From contig NZ_BCVG01000001.1 of NCBI RefSeq assembly GCF_001591625.1, positions 1-64,000 of the forward strand: a stretch of DNA of 64,000 nt, written 5' to 3'. The notes under the pieces are model-generated. The model searched no databases. It was not told where the DNA came from and was given only the letters and a program-made list of their open reading frames with translations. This stretch comes from Metabacillus fastidiosus NBRC 101226. GTDB taxonomy: Bacteria; Bacillota; Bacilli; Bacillales; Bacillaceae. The translations under genes were made by a program, and so were the position numbers. Each line of letters starts with the position of its first letter. The first letter of the stretch is position 1. Of this stretch, positions 8,047 through 18,200 are shown in pieces.

Positions 8047-8517
8047 TCATATCGCAACATCTTGGTAACCTACTGCAATTACTTTTTCGTTTATAAGACG
8101 AATCCCTAAACCATTTTCTTCATCCCATGTACAATCGAAAGATATCCCTATATCTCGGCAGCCTTCATAAATATTTTCATATGAAACCATAATTCCAACT
8201 AAAGTTATGTGTTCCAATAATTGATCTTTTGTTTCAATCAAAGGATAATTCTCATTAAATGCAACATCGTACCCTAGTTCATGTCGCTTTTGATTATAAT
8301 AGTCTAAAATAGGTTGTAAGAAGCTTTGATGTAAGGCCTCCCAGTTTTGCATTAATGAACTATATGATTCATGTTGTCCTTCACTAAATTTCTCATCTAT
8401 TTCACCAGCAATTATTAATACTATTTCAGTATCTTTTTCGAAAAATTTAACAGTGATGTCCTTACACCAACCATAAGTATATTCAATCTCTCCAAAGACT
8501 GTATCGTTTATAATCAT
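8047..8517 (-). CDS. Hypothetical protein, DUF6985-like
   Basis: 156 residues, ATG with AAGGAG SD. Begins with FGEIEYTYGW and ends with a strand containing CTWDEENGLGIRL, a pattern I associate loosely with the DUF6985/DUF2004 type of small immunity-like proteins. No signal peptide or TM segment. It lies just outside the Xer cassette array but is similar in style to its cargo. Confidence 0.55.
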   Translation of the reverse strand: MIINDTVFGEIEYTYGWCKDITVKFFEKDTEIVLIIAGEIDEKFSEGQHESYSSLMQNWEALHQSFLQPILDYYNQKRHELGYDVAFNENYPLIETKDQLLEHITLVGIMVSYENIYEGCRDIGISFDCTWDEENGLGIRLINEKVIAVGYQDVAI

Positions 8518-8691
8518 TTTAAAATCTCCTTCCTCTTTAAAAGATAGTGACTTTATAAAACTATAAACATAGAATTACTATGTATATGAATGAATTTTAC
8601 CAGTATTTCCCCCATGAGTAAATTATTTCTCTTTAACTTGTAAATAAGATTAATTAAAAATAACGCTAAACCTTCGATTTAACTTCATATA

Positions 8692-8736
8692 AAAAGCCAT
8701 TGTTTTGAACAAAGAATGATCAAAACAATGGCTCTC
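8692..8736 (-). terminator. Terminator after the acidic protein gene
   Basis: AGCCATTGTTTTGA...TCAAAACAATGGCT stem downstream of the gene ending at 8783. Confidence 0.65.
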
Positions 8737-8782
8737 TTCTACTTTTCAAAACTGTTTTTTTTAAGTTTAATTAAAATTAATT

Positions 8783-10018
8783 TTAGAACAGTGGCATTTG
8801 ACCAGCTATAGCCCCTGCCTTTTTATCATCATTCTTTAATGGAACAAGTTTCTGAATTAGAGCTGCTATAGACACATCTTCACTAACATCAGTTTCAGGT
8901 TCTAGTAGACTATCTTCAATCTCATTACCTGATTCTTCAGTAATTTCAAGTAGTACTTCTTCCATTATTTCCTCTGCTTCTTCAACAGCGGTAATCTCAA
9001 GTGATACTTCTTCTATTATTTCTTCTGTTTCCTCAACAGTGGTAATCTCAAGCGGTACTTCCTCTATTATTTCTTCTGTTTCCTCAACAGTGGTAATCTC
9101 AAGCGGTACTTCCTCTGTTTCCTCAACAGCAGTGATTTCAAGCGGTACTTCCTTTGTTATTTCCTCTGTTTCCTCAACAGCAGTGATTTCAAGCGGTATT
9201 TCTTCTGTTATTTCTTCTGTTTCTCCAACAGCAGTGATTTCAAGCGGTACTTCTTCTGTTATTTCTTCTGTTTCTTCAAGAACAGGAACTTCAACCTTAA
9301 TTTCTTCTAAATCTATGATAATTTCATCACTTTTATTAATAAGAACTTCTTCATCCTCTTCCTCATTAAGTTCTATGTCATTAACTAATTCTTCATCTGA
9401 TACCTCTAATTCTTTTGATAAAGGATTAGTTATTTCCCACACCAAATCCGCTAATTTTCCATGAGCTTCTATTAAATTTCGATAATCTTCATCTTCATCT
9501 TCTTCTTGGTCCCGTTCAGGTATTACATCTTCTTCGAGTAGTAAACAACCACCTTCTTTATTGATTTCTTCAGGACGAAAATATAATCCAAAACCGTGAA
9601 AATGACTAGGATCAATCGATAAATTTTGTTCTATAATATCAAGATTATCTATAACTTTTTCTCTTAAATCTTCACATACAAAAGGGATCATTTTAGAAAA
9701 TTGACGAACAGCTCCTTTAACAGTCGGTGAAGAAAAAGGATTTCCTTCAAATCCTGCCCATTTTGCTATCCACCAACCATCCTTTCCTTCATGTTTAACT
9801 TGTTTCACTTCAAAATTGTGCGTCTCCGCATAACGCTTAATCCAGCTTGGCATAGCCCCTTTAAAATAGGCTCTAATTAACTTATCTGCCAATTTGGGAT
9901 GCATTTGAAGTTTAATAGGCTTCTTACTAAAGAATCGATGGGAAGGAGACTCATTTTTCTTTGACTCCATCCATTCAATCGTTAAATGTTTTTTTGTTTG
10001 ATCATATATAGGTTCCAT
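8783..10018 (-). CDS. Acidic repeat protein with clamp-binding tail
   Basis: 411 residues. Residues 1-170 form a compact basic/aromatic domain (GWWIAKWAGFEGNPF, SPTVKGAVRQF) that I do not recognise. Residues about 170-380 are extremely acidic and consist of imperfect repeats of the unit EVPLEITAVEETEEIT, at least six copies. The last five residues, QMPLF, fit the beta-clamp binding pentapeptide (QLxLF type). Directly downstream (23 bp) of the helicase, so probably its co-transcribed partner. ATG start with the AACTTTTTAAGGAGAG region. Role inferred: replication or repair accessory factor tethered to a clamp. Confidence 0.65.
   Translation of the reverse strand: MEPIYDQTKKHLTIEWMESKKNESPSHRFFSKKPIKLQMHPKLADKLIRAYFKGAMPSWIKRYAETHNFEVKQVKHEGKDGWWIAKWAGFEGNPFSSPTVKGAVRQFSKMIPFVCEDLREKVIDNLDIIEQNLSIDPSHFHGFGLYFRPEEINKEGGCLLLEEDVIPERDQEEDEDEDYRNLIEAHGKLADLVWEITNPLSKELEVSDEELVNDIELNEEEDEEVLINKSDEIIIDLEEIKVEVPVLEETEEITEEVPLEITAVGETEEITEEIPLEITAVEETEEITKEVPLEITAVEETEEVPLEITTVEETEEIIEEVPLEITTVEETEEIIEEVSLEITAVEEAEEIMEEVLLEITEESGNEIEDSLLEPETDVSEDVSIAALIQKLVPLKNDDKKAGAIAGQMPLF
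8950..9290 (-). repeat. Coding tandem repeats
   Basis: DNA repeats of about 45-66 bp encoding the acidic unit; adjacent copies such as those around 9030 and 9080 are almost identical at the DNA level, which indicates recent expansion or slippage. The opposite-strand open frame over this stretch is a by-product. Confidence 0.7.
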
Positions 10019-10041
10019 ACTTATCTCTCCTTAAAAAGTTT

Positions 10042-12279
10042 TTAAGAGACTGCAAAAACTTCGTCTCGCTTTGTCCCTCTGTTTAACATATCTGCTGCGA
10101 AAGCAACATAATCCATTCCATCCATCTCTAATGAATCATCGCCTTCAAACTCTTTTGCGATCTCATTAAAATCTAATTCTTCTCGATCAATTGCTAAATC
10201 TACTCCGGATTGCTTAGAGAGGACTAGCCCATGCATGTTAACATCGATCGTGCCTTCTGCAATTAGCCATAGAATGTCTACTACTGATTTTTGTCCCATT
10301 CTAACTGCGCGTGAATAACATTGTTCGATTTTCTTAGCATTAAAATCTAAGTCATATAAGAAAACAGCTTTAGCTTCCGTTAATGTATAGGACTCAGCTC
10401 CTGTTCTCGTTGTCATCACAAGAATTGAAAGATTATCATTTGGATTTTGAAAACGGTCCATTAAATCAAAGCGATATTTCATGTCAACTGTTCCATGAAT
10501 ATAAGCAGCTTCTTTACCAGGTAAAATCCCATCTAAGATTAAACCTAACTGTTCTGCAGTAGCTTTATGTGAAGTGAATATAAGCATTTTCTTGCCCAAT
10601 CTTAAATAAGATTTTGCCTTTTCTATTAAGTAACGAATTTTCGTTGGCTGTTCATTACGTGAAGCATCATATTCATCAAAAACCCATGGACAACTAGCTG
10701 CTTGACGTAACTTAGTAAGCCAAGAAAATACAGTTACTGAGGATATATTGTATTTTTCTCCTCTATCTAAAGCGGCTTCTTTTTTTAACAGTTCATCTTC
10801 ATACCATTGTTGGAATTGTTGAAGGACTGTATCATATAATTCTCTGTCAGCTTCAGTTAAGTCTAAATGGCGTCGAATATGTTTCGGCCGTGGAACATTA
10901 ATAACAGATTTCACATCAGAATCCTGCTTCATTTTCCGAATCATAAGAGAGTCTAATAATTCCCATAATGATTCATGATTGGAAATACGAGCCTTTATAT
11001 TATCCACTTCTAAAAGTGTTCTTTTATGGCCTCCCCCGTAAAACATTCTGAAGTGTTCCTCTCCTTTTTTTCCATATCCTAAAAAAGGAGTACGATAATA
11101 AGGATCTTCAAAATGAGAACCACAACTTGTTAGCCAAGCTAACTGCCAGAATAAATCTTCTGATCCGTTTTCTGCAGGAGTACCTGTCAAAATACAACGC
11201 ACCTTCGTTCTTACTTTTCGAACAACGGATTTACTTCGCTTAGAACTGCCATTCTTGAGATAATGTCCCTCATCTACAATACAAGCGTCATATCCTGTAT
11301 GAAAATGAGAAGATAATGATTTCTTTCGCTGTTTAACAACAGAAAAGCCACATACACAATATAAACCTTTCTTTTTCCATTCTTCATTACAGCAAGGACA
11401 TTTCTCTGGAAGGTCATCATATGAATATGCTTCCTCTAGTGGCTTAGCCTTTTCTTTGCAATTTTTACAGTATTGAAGATTTGAATGAAAGTTAAGCGTA
11501 CTATTGCATCCCGGGCAATTTGCATGTGATTTCTTAGAAAAAACAATTGAATCACGAGCCCACTTTTCATAACTTACTAAGTGAATTCTTTTTGCAGATT
11601 TTAAATCTGTTGGATTGTTTAAAATAATGTAATCATCTTCCAGTCCTAAAACCTTTATCTCACGAACCCAATCGTTCATATTTCTACTCATGGTTATAAT
11701 AAGAATTGATTTATTACTTGGATCGGCTGTTGTTCCTACAAGTGAGCATAGTGTCTTGCCTAAACCCATATCAAATGCAAGTAACAGTCTCTTTTTTGCG
11801 ATTAAATAAGCTGCTCCTTCCTTTTGATAGGGATGCAATTCTTTACCATCTGATAATTTTCCACCATACTTCTTTTCTACCAGTTCATAGGCCCTTTTAT
11901 ATTGTGGAGTATGCCGTACCGCTTCAATACTTTTTTTATCCCACATATATTTTTTAAACTTGGCATTAAGAGCTTCTTGCACTTTAGGGACCGAGGTTAG
12001 TTCAACATCAATTCCCCAATCTTTTAATGCAAGTACCGCCTCATTTTCGAGCAAATTTCTTTTTTCATTTCGAATTAAATAATGCCAGGATAAAGGATTT
12101 GTAGTACGATGTACTGTCTTTTCCACACCTTTTCTATCTGCAATCTTAAAGCTAAAACGAAGTTCATGATTATTGGAACAAACCATACACTCATCCTTCA
12201 TTAAAGCCTCTTTCATAGTATTTACTTTAAAATCAATACCCTTCGAATGGTAGATCATATGTGCCATAAGAAAAAGCAC
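10042..12279 (-). CDS. SNF2-type DNA helicase/ATPase
   Basis: 745 residues with superfamily 2 motifs: motif I DMGLGKT (about 170-176), motif II DEGH, motif III LTGTPAEN, and motif VI SRAVRMGQ, the SNF2/RapA pattern. Two Cys clusters between motifs Ia and II (CPGC..CKNC and CPCC..CVC) suggest an inserted zinc ribbon. Acts on duplex DNA, likely in plasmid replication, repair or remodelling. The start is uncertain: GTG 12279 or ATG 12267, with the SD (GGAGGTG) about 25 nt away and a hairpin between. Located between the divergent clamp and the clamp-binding acidic protein. Confidence 0.85.
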   Translation of the reverse strand: MLFLMAHMIYHSKGIDFKVNTMKEALMKDECMVCSNNHELRFSFKIADRKGVEKTVHRTTNPLSWHYLIRNEKRNLLENEAVLALKDWGIDVELTSVPKVQEALNAKFKKYMWDKKSIEAVRHTPQYKRAYELVEKKYGGKLSDGKELHPYQKEGAAYLIAKKRLLLAFDMGLGKTLCSLVGTTADPSNKSILIITMSRNMNDWVREIKVLGLEDDYIILNNPTDLKSAKRIHLVSYEKWARDSIVFSKKSHANCPGCNSTLNFHSNLQYCKNCKEKAKPLEEAYSYDDLPEKCPCCNEEWKKKGLYCVCGFSVVKQRKKSLSSHFHTGYDACIVDEGHYLKNGSSKRSKSVVRKVRTKVRCILTGTPAENGSEDLFWQLAWLTSCGSHFEDPYYRTPFLGYGKKGEEHFRMFYGGGHKRTLLEVDNIKARISNHESLWELLDSLMIRKMKQDSDVKSVINVPRPKHIRRHLDLTEADRELYDTVLQQFQQWYEDELLKKEAALDRGEKYNISSVTVFSWLTKLRQAASCPWVFDEYDASRNEQPTKIRYLIEKAKSYLRLGKKMLIFTSHKATAEQLGLILDGILPGKEAAYIHGTVDMKYRFDLMDRFQNPNDNLSILVMTTRTGAESYTLTEAKAVFLYDLDFNAKKIEQCYSRAVRMGQKSVVDILWLIAEGTIDVNMHGLVLSKQSGVDLAIDREELDFNEIAKEFEGDDSLEMDGMDYVAFAADMLNRGTKRDEVFAVS

Positions 12280-12306
12280 TACGTATTAGATACGCAGCGC
12301 CTTCAC
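12275..12306 (-). promoter_or_regulatory. SD separated from start by a hairpin
   Basis: On the minus strand GGAGGTG is followed by GCGCTGCGTAT-CTA-ATACGTAGTGC, which can fold into an ~11-bp stem, then TTTTTCTTATG. Folding would bring the SD within normal distance of the ATG at 12267. Confidence 0.4.
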
Positions 12307-12325
12307 CTCCCTCAAGATAATTAAA

Positions 12326-13426
12326 TTATTTCTTTATTTGACCAATTAATGCTTTAATATGGTCTGTCTCTTCACAAACAATTGTTAAAGGTGAGCTTTC
12401 ATTTTTAAACAGGATTTGAACTTCTTCTGTTCTAAACAAACTAGCAGCAAGTTCTATATACTCTGCATCAACTTTAAAGTTAAATACCTCACCTTCAGCT
12501 ACTGCCCCAATTTGCTGAGTCAAAACAGAATCTAGTTCAGCAGTAACTTTAGAGTTTTCAGAACGAATAGTAAGTGCTGGACGTGACTGAGATAATTGTC
12601 TTGCACGTTTACATAGATCTATTAGCTCCATTCTATCGAATATCCACTTTGTATTTGCTGAGTAATCAGCATATCCATTATCTATATCAGGAAAGACTCC
12701 CACTAATACCCGGGTAACGGCAGTTGTTAAACCGCTTTTAAACACTAACAATGTTTTTGCCTCATTCATCCCAATAGTAACTTCACCGTCGGCTGATAAT
12801 ATATCAGCTAATCCCTGTAAGCTTTCAGTTGGTATAGAAAATGAAACACCTTCAAACCACTCCGTCATTGGACTTTTAACTGTCACTGCACGGTATTGAT
12901 TCGTAGCTCTTACATATGTTTCTCCAGTGTCCTTCTCTTTTGAAAAATGAACACCAGTAATTACAGGATTGTTATTTCCATTACTAGAACCTGTCTTTGC
13001 TGCAAAGGCTGGCAATGTCCGAGCATAAGCTTGTAACACTCCTGGTTTCCATACAATCGTCTCAACAGTTTTAGGTATTTCAATCAATGGTGCTGTTTCA
13101 GCTAATATTTCACATACAATTTTCGAATTGCGTCCCCAGCGGAGATAAAGTAAATTACCATTAAGTTGTACAGTAATATCTTCATCAGATGGTAATGCAT
13201 TTACTTTAAGTTCTAACTCAGCCATTGATGTAGCAATATCTAAATTAGCAGAAATTTCTGCTTCCAAGCTCTTTTCTACTTGAAGATCGTCTCCATTAAA
13301 ATACAATGATACGAGACTACCTTCTGTCTTAATAAAGCAAGTTTTTTCACCTAATCGAGCCTTCTTTGCCCCTTTTACTAATGATGCTACAGTATCTTTT
13401 AATAATTCTCCTTTGACCTTAAACAT
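12326..13426 (-). CDS. Divergent sliding-clamp (DnaN-like) protein
   Basis: 366 residues, the size of a beta clamp. The central part keeps the DnaN pattern: PVITGVHF, RATNQYRAVTV (compare ATDSHRLVL) and IPTESLQGLADIL (compare IPAKSLQELAKIL). The rest is strongly diverged and the usual C-terminal PVR tail is missing. Probably a plasmid-specific processivity clamp, in addition to the canonical dnaN at 53-54 kb. Preceded by the conserved attenuator leader and downstream of holB. Confidence 0.7.
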   Translation of the reverse strand: MFKVKGELLKDTVASLVKGAKKARLGEKTCFIKTEGSLVSLYFNGDDLQVEKSLEAEISANLDIATSMAELELKVNALPSDEDITVQLNGNLLYLRWGRNSKIVCEILAETAPLIEIPKTVETIVWKPGVLQAYARTLPAFAAKTGSSNGNNNPVITGVHFSKEKDTGETYVRATNQYRAVTVKSPMTEWFEGVSFSIPTESLQGLADILSADGEVTIGMNEAKTLLVFKSGLTTAVTRVLVGVFPDIDNGYADYSANTKWIFDRMELIDLCKRARQLSQSRPALTIRSENSKVTAELDSVLTQQIGAVAEGEVFNFKVDAEYIELAASLFRTEEVQILFKNESSPLTIVCEETDHIKALIGQIKK

Positions 13427-13600
13427 GGGTCATTCCTCCTTAAAAAAGTGTTTAGATTTGAAATAATCTTTTCATTCAACTTTTCAGTTTTAATGAAAAT
13501 AAAAAACGCCTATGACAGGGAATTGTTAATCACAATCACCGTCATAGGCGTATTTAAACAAAGTTATATAAAAAAGATATCCTCCCGCTTGGGTGGAAAT
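13427..13600 (-). promoter_or_regulatory. Attenuator leader 1 (clamp)
   Basis: Hairpin 13581-13596 reads CCACCCAAGCGGGAGG on the minus strand: loop AAGC, three C-G pairs, one A.A mismatch, then C-G pairs. It is followed by an intrinsic terminator (13501-13554, ACGCCTATGAC arms plus T6) and the ACTTTTTTAAGGAGG RBS. It lies between holB and the clamp gene, so it can act inside an operon. Confidence 0.7.
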
Positions 13601-13632
13601 AAAAAGAAAATTTCTATATCTATATTTTATCT

Positions 13633-14613
13633 TTACCGTTTTATATATTCAAGCCATGAATGACAAATATGTTCTAAAACCATTAAATAATTTGAATTAG
13701 AACGCAGCATTCCGCTGGCTTCAATTAATAATTCCATCATATCTGCAGCTTCAAAAACTGTAAAATGATGTTGATACGCTTCTAATAAAGCCTTTTTATC
13801 ATTTAATCCAATGTCTCGCTTAAGACTTATATTTACGATCTCATTGAACCATAAGCTTAATAATTTTAAACTTAATTGCTGTTTATCCTTATCCGTAAAT
13901 AAATTAGGCCACTCTGTTTGAATCGTAATAATAGCTCCATAAGGATTTTCTAGAAACTGCTGTAATGTATGGAAAAACAGGTCTCTTACTTTAAAAAACC
14001 AATCTTCCTCTAACAGCTGTTTCCCATTTAAAATACTTTTAGTTGTTCTTGAAAGAAGAAACGAAACTTCCCTCTCTATCCCCTCATTTACAAAAGCGGA
14101 TAAAACATTCTCTTCTTTTAAAGGATCAAACTGATACATTTGAGTTCGTGACAAAATAGTTTTAATAATACGATGCTTATTTTCTGTTATTAGAATTGCT
14201 AATGTTTGACCATTTGGCTCTTCTAAAAACTTCAACAAACTATTTGCTGCTTGTACAGTCATTTTATCAACATGCTTAATAATATAGCATTTTTTATTAG
14301 ACTCCACTCCTTTGTAAAAAAACTCTTTTTGAAGTGAACGGATCTGATCAATTTTTATACTTTGGCCTTCTGGCTCAACTACATGAAGATCCGGATGGTT
14401 TAATGAATTAATTCGTTTACATTCATTACAATCATCGCATGGACCTGATTCATTTTGATGTTTACAAAAAAATTGTTTAGCCATCCAAAATGCAATTTCT
14501 TCTTTGCCTACACCTGGCTCTCCCGAAAATACATAAGCATGAGCCACTTTATCATTAGAGAAAACTTTCCGGATAAGAGAAGTCACCCTTGGTTGAAGTG
14601 CGAGTACGCTCAT
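13633..14613 (-). CDS. holB: DNA polymerase III delta-prime subunit
   Basis: 326 residues, HolB-like AAA+ clamp-loader subunit. Near-canonical P-loop GEPGVGKEE (about 30-38), a zinc module (FFCKH, CDDCNECKR), FLEEPNGQTL and the SRT(Q) sensor region with LSRTQ at the end of the ATPase core. Partner of tau/gamma (dnaX, 20.4-22.5 kb) in loading the clamps. Starts with ATGA overlapping the stop of the 79-residue gene, so translationally coupled to it. Confidence 0.9.
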   Translation of the reverse strand: MSVLALQPRVTSLIRKVFSNDKVAHAYVFSGEPGVGKEEIAFWMAKQFFCKHQNESGPCDDCNECKRINSLNHPDLHVVEPEGQSIKIDQIRSLQKEFFYKGVESNKKCYIIKHVDKMTVQAANSLLKFLEEPNGQTLAILITENKHRIIKTILSRTQMYQFDPLKEENVLSAFVNEGIEREVSFLLSRTTKSILNGKQLLEEDWFFKVRDLFFHTLQQFLENPYGAIITIQTEWPNLFTDKDKQQLSLKLLSLWFNEIVNISLKRDIGLNDKKALLEAYQHHFTVFEAADMMELLIEASGMLRSNSNYLMVLEHICHSWLEYIKR

Positions 14614-14849
14614 AAAGCATCCTCCCCTCTTCTTTCAATAAAACCTTCTAAGATTATATGAAACGGAAGTGCTTGTCCATATAAAGCTCTTTTAGCAAGA
14701 ATACAAATGAAACTTTCTACTAATTCTCCATTTTCCTTCATCAAACTCACATTTTCCCATGCAATTTTTGCTTCTTCAGAAGAACAAATTTTCTCCCTTC
14801 TTGCTTGTAAAATATGTGTTTTTAAAAATTGAATACTTTCCCTTAACAT
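14610..14849 (-). CDS. Small hypothetical protein before holB
   Basis: 79 residues, mostly helical and charged, no family recognised. First gene of the holB unit, with a strong AAGGAGG SD and the attenuator leader in front. The stop overlaps the holB start by 4 nt. Confidence 0.7.
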   Translation of the reverse strand: MLRESIQFLKTHILQARREKICSSEEAKIAWENVSLMKENGELVESFICILAKRALYGQALPFHIILEGFIERRGEDAL

Positions 14850-14990
14850 GTTATTTCCTCCTTAAAAAAGTGTTTGAGCGCACAAAAAAACACTCCTAGA
14901 ACAATCGAATGGATTCGTATCAATTTAGATACATTCGATCACTCTAGGAGTGTTTTTAAATAGTTGTTCTATCCCGCATGGGTTAGAATG
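14850..14990 (-). promoter_or_regulatory. Attenuator leader 2 (holB unit)
   Basis: Hairpin 14969-14986: minus-strand CTAACCC, loop ATGC, GGGATAG, with one A.A mismatch. Terminator 14884-14957 (ACACTCCTAG arms; inner GAGTGATCGAATG facing CATTCGATTGTT; T7). Then CACTTTTTTAAGGAGG. Confidence 0.7.
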
Positions 14991-15267
14991 AAAAGAGAGT
15001 TTTATAGACTTATATTATCACATCATAACAAAAAAATCCCTCTAATTTCTCTAATATTTCTCCTAATTCCCTAATAAATAATACTTTATAGTCAAATGTT
15101 TTAAATATTGACTAATACAATTCCTTTTTCATTCACTTTCCTACAGATTAATTTATGCTACTTTAATACTATTATTCTTGACATCATTTAAGAAATAATT
15201 AACAATAAATTTATAGTTTGGTAATAATTACCCCCAACTAAACTATTATTATTATTTAAAAAGGAGA
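14991..15267. other. Divergent intergenic region
   Basis: AT-rich region between the holB unit and the giant plus-strand gene. Plausible promoters for both directions (for example TATGATGTGATAATAT on the minus strand near 15010-15030), none certain. No gene. Confidence 0.4.
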
Positions 15268-15273
15268 ATGTTA

Positions 15274-18200
15274 GTGAAAATTAATTCTAGCATTAAGCTT
15301 GGAACTGTAACGAACTTAATTTACGGCTATAACCCTGATTGGAGAATAGGTGATGTTCAAAATGATTGCTTATTTAGACCTTCAGAAATGTCATTGCAAG
15401 AATTCGATATTGAATTAAATTCAGAAGAAAGTAATTGGAGCTACCCAGACATATCGTTACATGATTCTTCTGAAAGCCTATTAAGTAAGCTTTATCCTTT
15501 TAGAATAGTAAATCCAACTGATGGAACGAAAGCCCCTGTTCTTCCAGCTGGACAACTCCTTATTAGTGATCACGATCGTAATTTATCATTAAAAAAATTG
15601 TCTGATTCCCTTGGAGTTGATTTAAGTAATCCTGATTATGGTTATGCCTTAGTCCAGATTAATCGCCAATCAGGATATGCTGAACATCCTAGTTCAGAAC
15701 AAGGTATAAGAATCCATCCTAATCCTAGCAGAATCCCAGAAAATTTAGGAGTTAATAAAAATTTCAGAAAAGCTATGGTTGCTTTGCGACATTGTTCTGA
15801 TAAAGCGGGACAGTTTAATCCTAATTTGATAAATCCTAAAATTGCACAATCTTATTTGAAATTTTTCAATAAATTTGGAACACATTTCATTTCCAAAGTT
15901 TCAGCTGGTGATATCATTTTTCAAGTATTCGCTATCCCTTTAAATCGATTTGAACGTATTAAAAAAGCATATGCAGATGGGAAAAACCCATTATCTGGCC
16001 CTGAAGCAATCTCTTTCAGATATTTTACTACAGATATAAACAAGGGTGCTTTTGGTTATGTGAAAGAATACGGGAAAATTTTATCAATGAGCGGTCATAT
16101 AAAGCTAGAAGAAACTATGAAAACTGGAGATTGGAATGATGATAGATGGGCAAAAACAAACACAATATTTGCCCCGTTCAGTGAAGACAGTCTTATTCCG
16201 ATCGATAGATTAAATGAAGAATTTAATGAAATTGTACCGATAAATTATGAACTTACATCCATGACTTTATTTGCCGAACATAATCGAAAACAAGCTTGGA
16301 CAAGAATATTTAAAGCAGCTATCACTCAAAAATATAAAGGAGAAATCAAAACAGAGTTTATTTCTTATAATTGTTGCGATGTAAAATCGGAATTTTCAAA
16401 AAATCAAGTCGCTGGATTTTTATCAACTATTTCCACTCCTAAAATCAACGCATATAAGCCATATATAGATTTATCTCAAATGAAATTTATTGCGAAAGAA
16501 GAAGTCAAAGAATTTACTTTATTTTCGAATGTACTTCATCATTCTAGCGATCAATTTGTTCAGGTTCCTGGAACAGATGTTGTAATTGTTTCACAGTTAA
16601 TAGATATGGAAAATAATGAATCACTTTTAAAACTTTCTTTTACTGATAGAGCCTATGATTCCTTTAAATTATATTGTCATACATTCAGAGGAGCATTGCT
16701 TATTACAAATGAAGCTAACACGAAGCATAGCACTATTGTAGATGGTCTAGTATATACTCTTTCAGTAGCAGCTAATGGAAGATATGATATTAACGTAGAA
16801 ACAGATATTCGTATAACTCCAAGTACTGATTTATTATCTCGTTTAAAAGATAGTATGGTCTTTTCATTCGCATTTACAGAAGGCATTATTAGCAATATTA
16901 ATACAAGTGAAAAAGTACGTAAGTTTGTACAAACAGCTCTTCTTTGGTTAGGAGATCTAGTTCCACAAAATTCAGAAAATGAAGAACTACTTACTTTACG
17001 TGTTCAAGCATTAGATCTTGCGAAATTAACTAGCAAGAACCCTTCTTATACATTTGTCCCTCTTCTCCCTTATTCGGATTATGAGAAGCAAGTGAATGCA
17101 ATTTTAGATTATGTACAAGCAATTAATGATCAGATAGAAGCTAATCAAGAGAAAATTGATTTACGAAAACAAAATGAACTCATTATTGATGTTGCTAAAA
17201 CTTTAAACAGTAATATTGTTCAATCTGGTGAGCTACTAATGAAAATTGTTGATGCAAATGCAGCTCAACAAAAAGATCTTGTTTCTTTCTATACATCTAT
17301 TATTAACCAGAAAAAAGATGAATATAAATCACAGCAAAATAAAATTGATGCATTAGAAAAATCAGTGAATGATCAGCAAAGTAGCGTTCGTACAGCTATC
17401 GAAAATTATAAACAGAGTGTAAATGACTGGGAAACAAGAGAATGGATTAAATTTGGTCTTGATTTGGCAACAAATCTCTTTGACTTAGGTGTAACCATCT
17501 ATACCCCTGCTAAAGCAATTTCTGCAGTTAAAGATTTAGCTAAATCAGTACAAATGATTAAGAAATTCCTTACAATTCTAAATGCTACTTCTAAAGCCTA
17601 TACTTCGGGAAAAGGAAATATTGATGCGATTAGAAATGCTAATCTAACATTAGATGGTTTAGACGACTTTGATATTGAGTCTAATATTGCTTGGGATGAA
17701 ATGAGTCAACATTTCACGATGATATTAGCAACAGGTCCTTCTGATCCGACTGTTAACCAATATAAAGCAGTTTTACAAGAAGCTTTTAACATCTTTGTTA
17801 TTCGTGGAAAAGCTTGGGCAAGTGCAAAATCAAGTGCTCGTGATCTTGCAAGAGATATCTATATTCAGCAGAAGCAACAAACATTAAATGAAGCTCAAAA
17901 TAAGCGATTGTCTAATCTAAAAGGATATCTAAAACCGAAGAATATTAGTAATCTTAATCGTTCTGAAATTGATTTAATTGGTTTAACCGGAAATCTTACA
18001 TTTATTCAAAATCAGATGATGGGTATTTTAACAAAAGCCTTTAATTTAAAGGATCAAGCGTTACAATACCAATTTTTACAACCACCGACTTCAATTGAAT
18101 CATATGATTTTCTTGGATTCAGAAGTGCTATAACTCGTCAAGAAACAAATAAAATACAAGCAAAAACTTCATTAAATCGTTATCAATCAATGACAACTAC

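Noticed and set aside
9039-9464. Plus-strand 141-codon frame of Ser/Thr repeats
   Set aside because: Antisense shadow of the acidic coding repeats.
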